Source: Saksenaea vasiformis B4078 (taxonomy: Eukaryota > Mucoromycota > Mucoromycetes > Mucorales > Saksenaeaceae). Taken from it: 27,044 nucleotides of DNA. This document shows, piece by piece, positions 13,058 to 23,383 of this stretch (position 1 is the first letter of the stretch; every line of letters starts with the position of its first letter). The notes under the pieces were generated by a model. The model was not told the DNA's origin and searched no databases. It saw only the letters and a list, made by a program, of their open reading frames with translations. The stretch is from contig JNDT01001583.1 of the NCBI GenBank assembly GCA_000697055.1, forward strand, positions 1 through 27,044. The letters run 5' to 3'. The position numbers were made by a program, and so were the translations under genes.

Positions 13058-16000
13058 ATGGCTTCACGTCAACCCACAGTTCGCCGTGGGCCAACCTTAC
13101 GTGGTGGCAGTGGTCGAAGTTACCGACCCCCTATCGGTCGACAACCCCATCCTGCAAGTGGAACATACGATGACGAAGAGTCCCAGGCCCTGAATCGAAG
13201 GCTTAGTCTTGATGACGATGATGATGACGAAGCATACCGCGGACGCTCAAACAATGATTTGGAGATGCAATCAATTGATTTCCATGACGAAAAACGGGCT
13301 CAGGGAGAGCCAGTTTATCACCATGGTGAAGAAACATTTGGTGATGTTATTAGCCATCCTATTCATGAATTACATGCGCATCGGAAACGGAAGGAGGAAT
13401 ACCAAGCCGAATTAAATGCTTGGGACGGCGCTAAACAGCGCCGGCCTCCTACAAGGTCTGTTTCAATTTTTCTATCACTAGCCGACGTTAATCACATAAC
13501 CTTTTTTTTTAGTGCTCCGAAACCAGAGCAGGATTTCGTGATTGGTAAGTTGCAGGTCCAAAAAAAGGAAAAGAAAAAGTTTGGATAACTTATTTGGCAT
13601 CCCTCACACCCCATTTCAAAATGCGCAGTTGTTCACTTTCGACAGTTGCGAGGAAACCAGAGTTTTGCCCTAGATCATGATGCAGCTGAAGAATTCTCTA
13701 AAAAGGTATAGAAAATTTACATGTTGTTTGTTTTACTGGCTGATCACGCTGCATCTATAGGTCAACCTGACAGTTCAGGAACGGATCCAGTTCAATGGAG
13801 TACATGATACCGATGGTCTAACTGCATTTTTATACAAAACAAAACGCGACTTTTCGATCAAGATCCATCATAAAGCTGAAATTGCAAGGCATGATACTCC
13901 TGGTGCACATGAACATCATACAATGGAACATAATCCAGACAATCATATCATCGAATTCAGCGAAAATGTTTTTGTGGAATTCAAACCTCGACATCATCAT
14001 GTTGAGTCTTTACCGCCAGAAGCTACCCGAAGACCCTTTTTCCAGTAAATCTCCAAATAGAGGTAGATGTAGGAGCTAATCCTTTCGTAGACACCCCGAG
14101 CCCGATTTAAGTGCGGACATTGGAGAAGAAAAAGCCGCATCGTGGCTTGAGTTATTCTATGATCTATTTTATGTTGCCACCCTGACTGAGTTTACACATA
14201 CACACGTTATCAAAGATTGGGACTCGCTTGGGCTGTATACGTCTTGGTTTGTCATTACGTGGTGGGCATGGACAGCCAGTTCTTTGTAAGTGATACAAAC
14301 GATATACATATCAAATCTAATTTACATGTCTAGATATACTGCACGATTTGACACGTGAGTTTATTTTGTGAAATGCAGATCGATGTGGGAATTGAACAAA
14401 ATGGAAAACGCAGGGATGATGTCGTACACCACATTTGGAAATTAATTGAGATGTGTGCCGTCAGTAAGTGGTCTTGTGCGACCATCCTTCAAAAGTTTTT
14501 AACTTTTTCTTTCAAAAAGTCGGTATGGCGGGGACGTCTGAACACTTTTTGAATTCAGAAGGCTATATCTATGGCTATATCGGTAAGATCTATGCCCATG
14601 TTTTAGAGTCCTACTGAATCTTGGAAAAACAGCGCTCAAAGGTGTGCTGGTCATTGAATATACAATTGGTAAGGATAGCAAAAAATGCAGAAGGAGGCGC
14701 AGGAAATAGACTTTTTTATTAGTCTTTATTGTGGCACTTATGGCTCGGTCAAAATCCCGGATGGCTTTGGCTTGTTACGTCGGAGCCAATCTTATCTCCA
14801 TTGCTTTATGGGCTGGTTCCCTTCCCCTGATTAACCAGGGAACTCACCGCATCTTATGGTATGTGGGAATTCTTGTTGAGGTCTTGGTCAATGTTATTGT
14901 TCGAGGCGACAAAACCCTATCATGGGCCGCAAGCCATTTGGCAGAGCGGCTGGGACTTTTGACGTTGATTGTTCTTGGTAAGAGGACCGTGTAACCGTTG
15001 ATACAAGCCCAATTCTCATGCGTTTTTTTTCAGGGGAGAACTTGATGGGACTGGTCAAGTTAGTTGCAGAAGCTGGTACCAGCGTCTATGTCGTGTAAGT
15101 ATTCCTTTTACTTTTTGTAACGACATGGTGCTAACATGTCGCTGTAGGTTACCAAATTTCATGGCGGTGGTTATTATCTTTGGATTCTTTTTCATGTATT
15201 TTGAAGATTTCAACAAAGAGGTAATACAGCAGTAAAATGAATATAGACAATAACAATAATTTGACAGATCTTTCTTCATAACAAATATCACCAAGTATGG
15301 GTCTACCTTCACTTCCCTTTGCATCTTTGTCAAGTCGCCTTCGGTATTGCTTTGATTGATACGTACGGGATTATCTTCGTTTGGTTACTGCTGCTATAAT
15401 AACGATCCGTTTCACTAGGTTACGTGTCTATAAGCAGCAAATGATTGAGAACGGAAAACTAAAAGAGGACCACCATGGCCCTGAAGCAGGTGGCCAGGCC
15501 GCCGGGGAACATGGTACTGGCGTACCAGGTTCAGCGGGTACACATGGCGCGGAGACACCTGGTTCAACTGCTACACATGGAGCGGGAACACCAGAGGCAG
15601 CCGGCACACACGGGGCCGGCGCCCCTTCCTCTGGCGGTCAAGCGCCTGAGACAGCAGCTCATGCCGCCGCCAAGAGAGCCATAAAAGCTGTCTATCCAGA
15701 TCGATTTGAATATAATCCCATGGACTCTAGAACTGCGCCTCCAGCTACAATTAACACGTCGCATTTGGTCCGCAGAAGCACCAGCGGTGGATACCTCTCC
15801 CTAGGAAAATATGTTGCAAGTTCTGCGGCGCTTTCTGCCATGCAGGCGCTTGGATCTATTGATGATGGTAGTCAACAGCATACACATCATTTCGCTCGCC
15901 GATCAGCCGGTAGTGCCGAAGAGGCGTATCTCTCTGATTACGAAAAGGTGTTTATTTATAAAACCTTCTTGATCTGTGGTGGTCTCATCTTGGTTATGAA

Positions 16001-16289
16001 TTCACTGATCAAATTGCTTAACACAAAAATACATGGTAAGTCGGATTTGCAGCGGTGGATCACTGCTAACATGAACTAGATATCTATGGAAAAGTGATTA
16101 TTGGAGGGCGTATCCTTAACGCCGTTGTTCTATGGTCCATGTGTGCATTACCATTCGCAAAATTAGATGCTATCGTGCTGCTTTCGGTGATGATGGGTTC
16201 TCTCATCTTCCAAGGTAAGGTTTCATGTGTCTATTGCGGCGGTCGTTATTCACGTTTATGAAATAGCTATGATCGATTTGCTGGACTAA
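13058..16289 (+). CDS. LtrA-family (low temperature requirement A) multi-pass membrane protein (16 exons, 804 aa)
   Basis: Exons: 13058-13455, 13513-13544, 13629-13705, 13761-14044, 14091-14285, 14334-14354, 14414-14463, 14520-14582, 14633-14668, 14723-14977, 15034-15094, 15148-15220, 15268-15362, 15419-16035, 16080-16214, 16267-16289; every junction keeps phase. The N-terminal 260 residues are hydrophilic with an Asp run (LDDDDDDEAY) and His-rich stretches, probably cytosolic. The family hallmark WLELFYDLFYVATLTEF begins at Trp282, followed by Trp-rich (FVITWWAWTASS) and many hydrophobic segments, e.g. VYLHFPLHLCQVAFGIAL. Exon 14 inserts a hydrophilic Gly/Ala/Thr/His repeat loop between membrane segments; two more hydrophobic segments follow. 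LtrA was named from a Listeria cold-growth gene; its biochemical role is not established. Exon 6 is only 21 nt. Intron 1 has an unusual GTCTGT donor. Confidence 0.88.
15465..15660 (+). repeat. Intragenic Gly-Thr-His-Gly-Ala repeat in the LtrA gene
   Basis: The coding sequence of exon 14 carries degenerate repeats of about ten residues: EHGTGVPGSA, GTHGAETPGS, ATHGAGTPEA, AGTHGAGAPS. The DNA is locally much more GC-rich than the surroundings. The repeats lie in a hydrophilic loop between membrane segments and probably vary in number between strains, which is inference. Confidence 0.6.
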
Positions 16290-17137
16290 ATATTTTTCAC
16301 CATTGTAACATATATCATAAAATACATACCGTTAGCTCTAGATGGCGCTGTAATAGCGAAGCTGAAATAAATGTCTGCGTCAACTCGATGTCCCTTTTAT
16401 GCTCAAGCCGAAGTGCAATTAGCGCTGGAAAATGATACGTCCTTGTGGTGGGAAGCGGTTTATTTCGCGTCAACCTCAGGAGTGGTTCGCGTCTGGGTGA
16501 CCTGAGCCTTGCATTGGTATTTTCATTGTATCAGAGATGAATTTCGATATTTTTTCGGAAAACAGCAAAAGTGTCCCCAGATAAGAAATCGCCTTTGCAT
16601 TGAGGCGCTTCAGTGATGGAACCCAGAATCCCAACAGAAAGCAGTAAATGTATTTCAAGGTAGGAACAGGTTCCACTCAAAATAATCCATCCTTAAAAGA
16701 ACGTACAAATTTCCTTTTCTTCTTCTTTTGTTTGGCTCTGTTCTTTTTAACACCCCCGTTAAGGATGTCAATTTATATATATATAATTATTCATGCTTTT
16801 TTTGTCTATCATTTAGCCTGAATGACATCTATGCCGAACCGTCCTGGCTGTGGTGTAGCTCATTGTTCATCACCAGGCAAGCAAATACTATCGCACACTG
16901 CGTTATCCGACTTCCACAGCAGAATCTCGCCAGACGTTTGCATCGCTTCAAGTCCCCTGCATGGCGTACTTCCTTATCGCTGGCCGTCGTAGCTATATTC
17001 TCCCCCATCCTGGCCCCACCGGTCTAGATGCGGGCGTGGCACAAGTCTGTAGGCCTGATTATTCCCTGGTGTAAGTAAACTGATATCGAATCCTCTTCCA
17101 TTTACTAACGCGAACGAATTTTTATTCTGCTTGAATA

Positions 17138-17268
17138 AATTTTGCGTCCATCTGAGGATCTAGTTGATGTAAGTAGAGTATTATTTTGTCACCAATTTCT
17201 GTACTAATGACTGCATATTTAACCCTTTCTTTACCGCAAATTTGGCCCTCCATGGACGCATAGTTTAC
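17138..17268. repeat. Diverged direct repeat, copy 1
   Basis: Shares with 17867-17995, in the same order: aatttt, gagga, agttgatgt.agtagagta, ccaat.t.tg, catatt.a, ctttct.a, gc.aa, and catgga followed by agttta. Substitutions and small indels separate the copies, so it is an old duplication or two members of an unknown repeat family. Confidence 0.6.
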
Positions 17269-17866
17269 TCAAGGTAGCATAAAAAGTCGTTCAATAAATA
17301 GCAAGTACAGAAATATGGTTGGATCACTAATAACAATGTATGAGCTCTCCTTAATACCATGTCTTATTGTAAAGTGTTTGCGGCTCTGGTTAGATAGTCC
17401 GGTTACGATATGATTTGAATCCTCGTTATGCCCTGTGCGAAATAATACTACGTCTTCAATGACGGCCAAAGGTAGTCTATGGATCTTGCTATTGAGCATA
17501 GTAGGATCTAATCCCCGGGCGTAATATAGCAGAAAAGGCCAGGCCACTAGCAGAGGGAAGAGTGTTGTTCAATTATCTACAAACAAGGATTTACTGTACA
17601 GTCAAACCCCATTTGATTGATGCAGCTACATATTGCAGAACGTGGGCAACTTGGACTGCCCATAAATTACCTCTTTAACAAAATAATTTTTTGGGAGCAG
17701 AGATAAGGAGTGTTTTTTCGGTCGGTTTAAGAACACTAAAGTGCAATGAGGGATATCTACAAAGAGACGGCAAATAGCCCGCTGAATAGATGTCCGGATC
17801 TGCCGTGTAGTAACCTGCACGCATATGGCCAATATTAGGCGCCACCAACCAAACGCTATTTACACA

Positions 17867-17995
17867 AATTTTATGTAGATCGAGGAACCAAGTTGATGTC
17901 AGTAGAGTATGAACCTGTTTCCAATCTGTGTGGTGATCACATATTCAGTTCCTTTCTAAGCGCAAGCGTAGCTCTTCATGGACTTGCAGTTTATG
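17867..17995. repeat. Diverged direct repeat, copy 2
   Basis: Second copy of the element at 17138-17268. It is also bracketed by a 12-bp direct repeat TTTATGTAGATC at 17870-17881 and 17990-18001, exactly 120 bp apart, which suggests a further local duplication event. Confidence 0.6.
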
Positions 17996-18615
17996 TAGAT
18001 CAGTAAAGTCGCGCACAGTGAATAGTATGCATGAAAATGTTTACAACAAGCGGTTTATTACAAAACTGTGCATTTATACAGTATCACACGCGTTTCATGG
18101 TTCAGGGTAAGGGTCATATCCAATCATACATATGCATGTGATTTCGGAAGAGGAGTAGATCATCAATACGCGTACATTTGCGCACACCACGCCATGTTCA
18201 GCCATCTTAGAGGATTCGATCATCTTCCATAGTATGAAACTGTATATCAAGTTCATCCTTATCACCTCATTGCCCAGTTCTTTTTACACAACAATATCAT
18301 CTAAATTGGGTCGCATGTCGTAATTGACCTCTTCTTTTGTTCCACGACAACATATTGATTCAAGAACAGACCTATTTCTCTTAAAAAGGGGCGTTTTTAG
18401 TAACCTGCTTCACAGAAAAGGAAGAACCATAGCTGAGAGGAGATAGAGAGAAGGAGGAAATAGAACCTATTTACAAAAATGTGAATTAAAGAAAGAGGGA
18501 CAAGCAAAAAGGGGATAGAATCCGTCTGGTAACAGCAGATACTTGCTAATATATAACTAGTACAGCCGCCACCGGAAATGCAACAAAAATCAGAGCAGGG
18601 AATAGACAAAAAAAA

Positions 18616-20904
18616 TTAACTACGTTTGAGTAAAGTCAAGACGGTTGCTGCCTCAACAGCATCTACTCCAGCGGATACGGAGATAGACGATCCATTGATT
18701 CCCATTTTTTCCACGATAGACATATCGGTAGTGTGTCTCCGTTTATGTCGGTGGTGCGTATCTACTGTTACAGGTGAGGACTTTGATGCCATAAAGCTGC
18801 CAAAGTCAGGTCCTGAAGAAGACCAACTATGCGTCTGACGCATATCTGCCCCGAATTCTCGTGAGAAAACAGCGGGCATGGAAGTTGAATAGTGAGCATT
18901 CGACATCATCTCGTCGTCGTCTTCGTAAATGCTCAAATTTCTGGCAGCGTCGATATTGCTTTCCATTTCTTCATCTTCAGTGTATTGCTGTGTGTAATCA
19001 AGGTCATCTTCGTCTGTTGTCTGTAAACTTGCCCGTTTCTTTACATCTTTCACTTTAGCTCGCTTATCTTTCTTGGTCAAACCTGTCTTCTTCCTCTTTT
19101 TCTCGCTTTTTGCCAGATTTTTACGTTCTTTCGATGGTACCACAGGTACAGACGCCACATCAGTACCGCATAGAATCTTGCCGTGCTTCCATTTTACACC
19201 GCAAGCATTACAGAGCGTACCGGCGCCCTGAGGACCGCGCCGCCACATTGGGGTCGATTTTGAACCACAATAAAGACACTTCTTCATAGAACTACCGGAA
19301 CTAGGAGCGCGTGAAGAGCTGTGTTTTGCGCTGTTTGATGAAAGAGAAGCATTGATCGACTGCGGTGAGCCCAAGGACCCATTTTGGGCATTTCCAGCTT
19401 TTGGCGAAGTAAGATTTGAATCGCTAGTTATGTGTCGATCATCGTCAAAGGCGTTCGAATCTAAAAGGCGGTTACGTTTTGCTATAGAAGATGGCAAGCT
19501 AATGAGTTACCTTTCTCCCAGCTGTTTTCATCGCTACTACTCCACTGATCGGTGCTACCCAGATTTTTGGTGTCGCAGTTCATCTTCTCATTCAATGCCG
19601 CTTCAGGTTGTTCGGCAACGGCTGCCTCAGGACGAAACTGTATTTCTGCTTTTTGACACGCAACCTGTTGCCGATGAAGTCTCATCTGTTTTCGGGTTCT
19701 GTAGGTAGCGTTTACAATCCAATAGCTTATCTTACCAGCTCCATCATTTTTTCATAAACGACTTCAAATCCAGAAACAGCGTGTTTGATTGCAGTAAATA
19801 AATCGCTTGAAACACCCGATATCCGCATGTTCACAACGTGATATTCCACTTTAGTCTGTGAAAAGGGCATCTTCTGCAATCCGGGATCTGTGAACCGACG
19901 CTGGGGATAAACGCGGTGCATCGATGAGGACGAGGACGAGGATGAGGATGACGATGCTAGATGGCAGCTGGTGCTACAAACAGCAGCAAACTCTTCCAGC
20001 TTTGACTTGTACGATTCTCCGGTGTGGATATCTGGGGTGTAGGTGCTGCAGGAACAGAGAGAGTGCAGCGCACTTGCCGATGACTTGGTTGGAAGATGGA
20101 AAGAAAATAAAACCTATGCGTGCACCCAGTCGTCTGTTAGATTCGATTGTAACAAGACAGTGTCTGAACTTACCTCAAACGGTGCATCCTTGTTAACAGC
20201 CTCAACAATAGCATCTTGAGGAAATAGGAAGTATTCATGCTCTAGAGAAAGCTGAACCTCTTCTCCAGGTAATATTGACGGGATATCAAAGCAAAATACC
20301 ACATCATAACGGATGATCTTTCGACGCTTTCTTTTTTTGGGAGGTAAAGCAGCCAAGGGTTTCTCGGATCCAAAAGAAGCAGCAGAAAATCCGTCGAATG
20401 AACTAGGATAGACCTCTGGTTCTGGGATCTCCACTTGAAACTCGGTTGCTGATGGAGGGCTATTCTCCAATTCTGTGTCGAACGTGTCATCACCTACATG
20501 CTTCGACTTTTTTTCCGGAAAAGCGATCTCTGAAATTTCCGACTCTGTGATCTCGTAAAAGCCAGCGTTCAAAAAGTACCGCGATCCGAACTGTAGACTA
20601 GAGACACCAAGGAAGCGAGACTGAAAACGCTGGGCATGGCAATCAACGGCTTCAACACAATCCTGATTCCACTGGGGAGGGAATTGATAGCGCTGGAACG
20701 CATCGGAAATCCAAGCACTACAAGGCGCGAGAGAGGAAAGGAAAGGAAAGACAGATGATTAGAGGCCAGACGAGATTGGAGAATGTATCATCCATCTACT
20801 CTTGAACCCACGCCCGATGACAAGGCGATTGAGTATTACCCGTGTTGTGAGCTTGTTCCAGTTATCGTCTCGCTGTTTGCTCTCAATCGCGATAAAGATG
20901 ACAT
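18616..20904 (-). CDS. GATA-type zinc-finger protein (5 exons, about 675 aa)
   Basis: Probable nuclear DNA-binding transcription regulator. Exons from the start: 20840-20904, 20174-20717, 19736-20113, 19511-19685, 18616-19481; phases are consistent and sum to 676 codons with TAA. The zinc finger is C456-X2-C459-X18-C478-X2-C481 ([15 protein letters not shown]...[14 protein letters not shown]). This CX2CX18CX2C finger differs from the CX2CX17CX2C finger of AreA/Nit2-type regulators, so a nitrogen-regulator role is not indicated. A basic tail follows ([15 protein letters not shown]). Upstream are an acidic region, KKRKRRK, an 11-residue Ser run and a long N-terminal part I do not recognise. The last intron would be only 29 nt (19482-19510); a donor 48 nt upstream in the same phase gives 77 nt and loses 16 residues. 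Confidence 0.85.
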
Positions 20905-21182
20905 ACTACTTGGTAAGGAAACACTAAAAATCAACTCGGACGTAATTTGAGAAAGTGGGCGATCGGAGTAAGTTGGATGTGAAACTAGATCATTGCAGGC
21001 ATCGAGTTAGAGATGTCAAGCTGCCTGGCTCGGCTGTACCCAAACAAAGTAATTACATCAGCTATTGAAGACTACCAGTTGTGGAAACCTTAGAAACGTC
21101 CACGACGAAAAAAAAGAAAAAAAAAGCATCGGATTTTATTCGTGCCCGAGAAAAATGAGGTGCACTACGGGCCGCGAAAATT
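20905..21182. other. Upstream region of the GATA gene
   Basis: Short spacer between the GATA start codon and the 3' end of the decayed nuclease gene. It holds an A-rich run near 21110-21125 and probably the GATA promoter. No other feature is seen. Confidence 0.5.
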
Positions 21183-23070
21183 TCACGGGTGCAAAAATTT
21201 GGTCATGGAAGCGGTAATCGAAGCTATTTTGTGCGCGGCGTTGCCACCGCAATGAAATAAGCCCTTGCAAAGGTCACAGACAAGAATACGCAAGATATCT
21301 TGTTCCTCATGATCGGTTGATCGCAGAAGAGATTGAACACGCGAGACCGTTCCCTGCTGGAGACACCGACAGCAAATTTTGGACGTATCATATTCATCAA
21401 CACGACATATTTCGTACTGTCTGTTCGAGGCTTTGGTATGTCTTTCTTTTCATCAATGTACGACCCATAGAAGGTTGAGACCTTCGTCTGCTGCCCAAAA
21501 ACTACGCCACCCATTCCAAATGCGAAGACTGTTGGTTTGCGCTATCCGCGTGCCGCACCTGAAGAGCTATCAGACGGATATTCTGTGGATTTAATGATTC
21601 TCGTGCAAGCTTTATCCGAGCGGAATGAATAGACAACAAAGTATCCTAGCTACGACGCATGACTGACCTATTGTGATAGAAATTATGGATGCGGAAGCCG
21701 TGGTGATCTTCTCGCCAAGCATAGACGTGCAGCAACAGATTGACCATATTATACTGCTGTGAACCACAGCTTAAAGCTGTCTCGCCTTCACCAATGCCAT
21801 ATTTGGCCTTGGGTCTTGCAACCAAGCAATATTCATTGCATTTCTTCCATAAATTTTGCTTCGCTTCACAACAAATTGCTACAACCTGACGTTCTGATGA
21901 CTCTGGCATGAAAAAGGATGCCGCGGCATAGGTTTCACCAAGGTCCAGGACAACGACGTTGTCGTAATTAGAAAATATATTCGCTGATGCGGCTTTGACT
22001 TTTTGTCTGTTTCTTTCGCGAAACGTTCCTACCTCAGGCAAAAAAATGCCTTTTTTTTTTTTTTTTTGCTCGAAGGAAAGCATGCACCAGTCAGCGTAGG
22101 GAACGATGAGTTGCACACCGTCCGTTTGAAACATGGATCTGACAGTGGATCTTGGTAACTGTGCGCTGGGTATGTGTTTGTATAATCTCCTTTTGCAATT
22201 TCTATTTGTCTTCTTCACGATCCTGTTCTGCTTGGGATCGGTCGCTAGCTTGACCACCTGGTCAAACACAGATTCAAAGCAATATCCCCGCTTTCGACCG
22301 GTAGATGCTTGAGATCGGAAATTTGCCGGGAACGCTTTAGGCCGCTTCCTTGATGCTCAAATTAACACATTGATATTCGACTTGGTAATGGTCATTACCT
22401 GCGAACCATTCTCCAACATAAAAGTGGTCAATATGTTCGAATAATTGCTTGATCTGCTCGTTAATGAAAGGGATACATATGTCACGACTTGGAGCTACAG
22501 AGTAACGGCGAAAAGACACATCGCCTGGATATTCGTTAAGGAGATACACTATGGAAAATGGGTTCCTGCTTGACTATTTTTCCTTAACAAAGAAATAGTC
22601 TATCGAGAACTGAGGTAGTACGGGACCCTGATGGACTATTTTTCTCTTAAGAAAAAGTAGTCAATCAGGAACCCATTTTCCATAGTGATAGACCAGTAAA
22701 GGCAAGAAGATGCGCCCTTCTATAAGTTTTTCATCCTTGTCAACCTCACTGTCTTCATGGGGATGGGCTTATCTACGTTTAGAAGATGCTCCTGCGGTCC
22801 TAAATGGGCTATCGTCTTCGGATGGGCGTGCAGACCCCTGGCAGCCGAAGAAATCAACACGTGCCTTGGAAACCTGAGACTGCCTACGAATCGTCAATTT
22901 AGATGCTACCTTTCTCGACTCAACGCAGTTTAATACCTTATTATCAATCTCCTTTTTTTTTGTATCTTTCCTAAGTCATTTCGTTGAGAAGACATAAACC
23001 AGGAGATCTCCTGTTGGATTGCCTCAGGAAGCGTACTGATCGCATGCTCTACGTTCAGCCTGATATAGTG
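21183..23070 (-). pseudogene. Decayed TnpB/Fanzor-like nuclease gene, interrupted by a MITE
   Basis: A coherent but broken coding sequence reads from about 23070 down to a TGA at 21183. Pieces in order: a helical N-terminus (frame change at an A9 run near 22945), an in-frame stop at 22769-22771, the CACTA MITE at 22547-22687, an open part 22337-22546, a frame change near 22340, and a long open part 21646-22330. The last carries VVVLDLGETYAAAS, with a RuvC-I-like Asp codon at 21943-21945. After more breaks comes the C-terminal zinc ribbon: DEYDTSKICCRC (cysteines at 21363-21374), LVCDLC (21267-21278), then GLFHCGGNAAHKIASI. The order TSK-C-x-x-C...C-x-x-C...N-A-A-x-x-I is the signature of TnpB/Fanzor RuvC nucleases, where RD normally precedes N-A-A. 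Here that catalytic Asp is lost. Broken and catalytically dead; the family call rests mainly on the C-terminus. Confidence 0.65.
22547..22687. mobile_element. CACTA-type MITE, 141 bp, with 3-bp target duplication
   Basis: The element begins CACTATGGAAAATGGG and ends with the reverse complement. The inverted arms extend about 41 bp with three mismatches, and inner sequences form further hairpins (gactattttt...aaatagtc). The ends CACTA...TAGTG and a 3-bp direct repeat ATA on both sides (22544-22546 and 22688-22690) are the hallmarks of the CACTA (EnSpm/CMC) superfamily. It has no coding capacity and would depend on a transposase elsewhere. It sits inside the nuclease relic, so it inserted after that gene arrived. 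Confidence 0.8.
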
Positions 23071-23144
23071 TTAACGTAAAATTTTCATGAAAACTTCTAC
23101 ACACTAGTTGGTAATTTTAAGCCTTGTTCTTTGAGCAAACCCAG

Positions 23145-23383
23145 TGTTGTATCGTGTAGTCGTAAAGGTTGAAATAAAATTGTGAAAAACAAGGGATACA
23201 ATGAAACCGAAGTGTAGGGGAGTTTATTTGGAATCAGAACCAGAGATCAAGACTACACTAGGTGGTGATATTTATATAGCGCTGGATTGCGTCAGTAACG
23301 GAGTTCCTGAGTTAGTTCAGATATATTTAATTAAACATCCGCTTATAATCGCACTAGACCATTTGATATAGCTGGATACTACA
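23145..23383 (-). mobile_element. Solo LTR (239 bp), minus orientation
   Basis: On the minus strand the element starts TGTAGTATCCAGC and ends GATACAACA, i.e. TG...CA with imperfect inverted ends. It is flanked by a perfect 5-bp target duplication CCCAG (23140-23144 and 23384-23388). It carries a TATA-like box and an AATAAA, as expected of an LTR promoter and poly(A) signal. No internal retrotransposon domains adjoin it, so it is a solo LTR left by recombination. It is the same family as 24998-25236. Confidence 0.88.

Larger units (their letters stand above)
16290..18615. other. Long intergenic region with a diverged direct repeat
   Basis: About 2.3 kb between converging genes. AATAAA near 16366 may serve LtrA, and a TAATAAA on the minus strand near 18058 may serve the GATA gene. 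A GC-richer block at 16820-17060 is open in several plus-strand frames but lacks a start and matches nothing I know. A diverged direct repeat lies at 17138-17268 and 17867-17995. Minus-strand open frames at 17269-17547 and 17626-17832 are unsupported. Confidence 0.55.
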
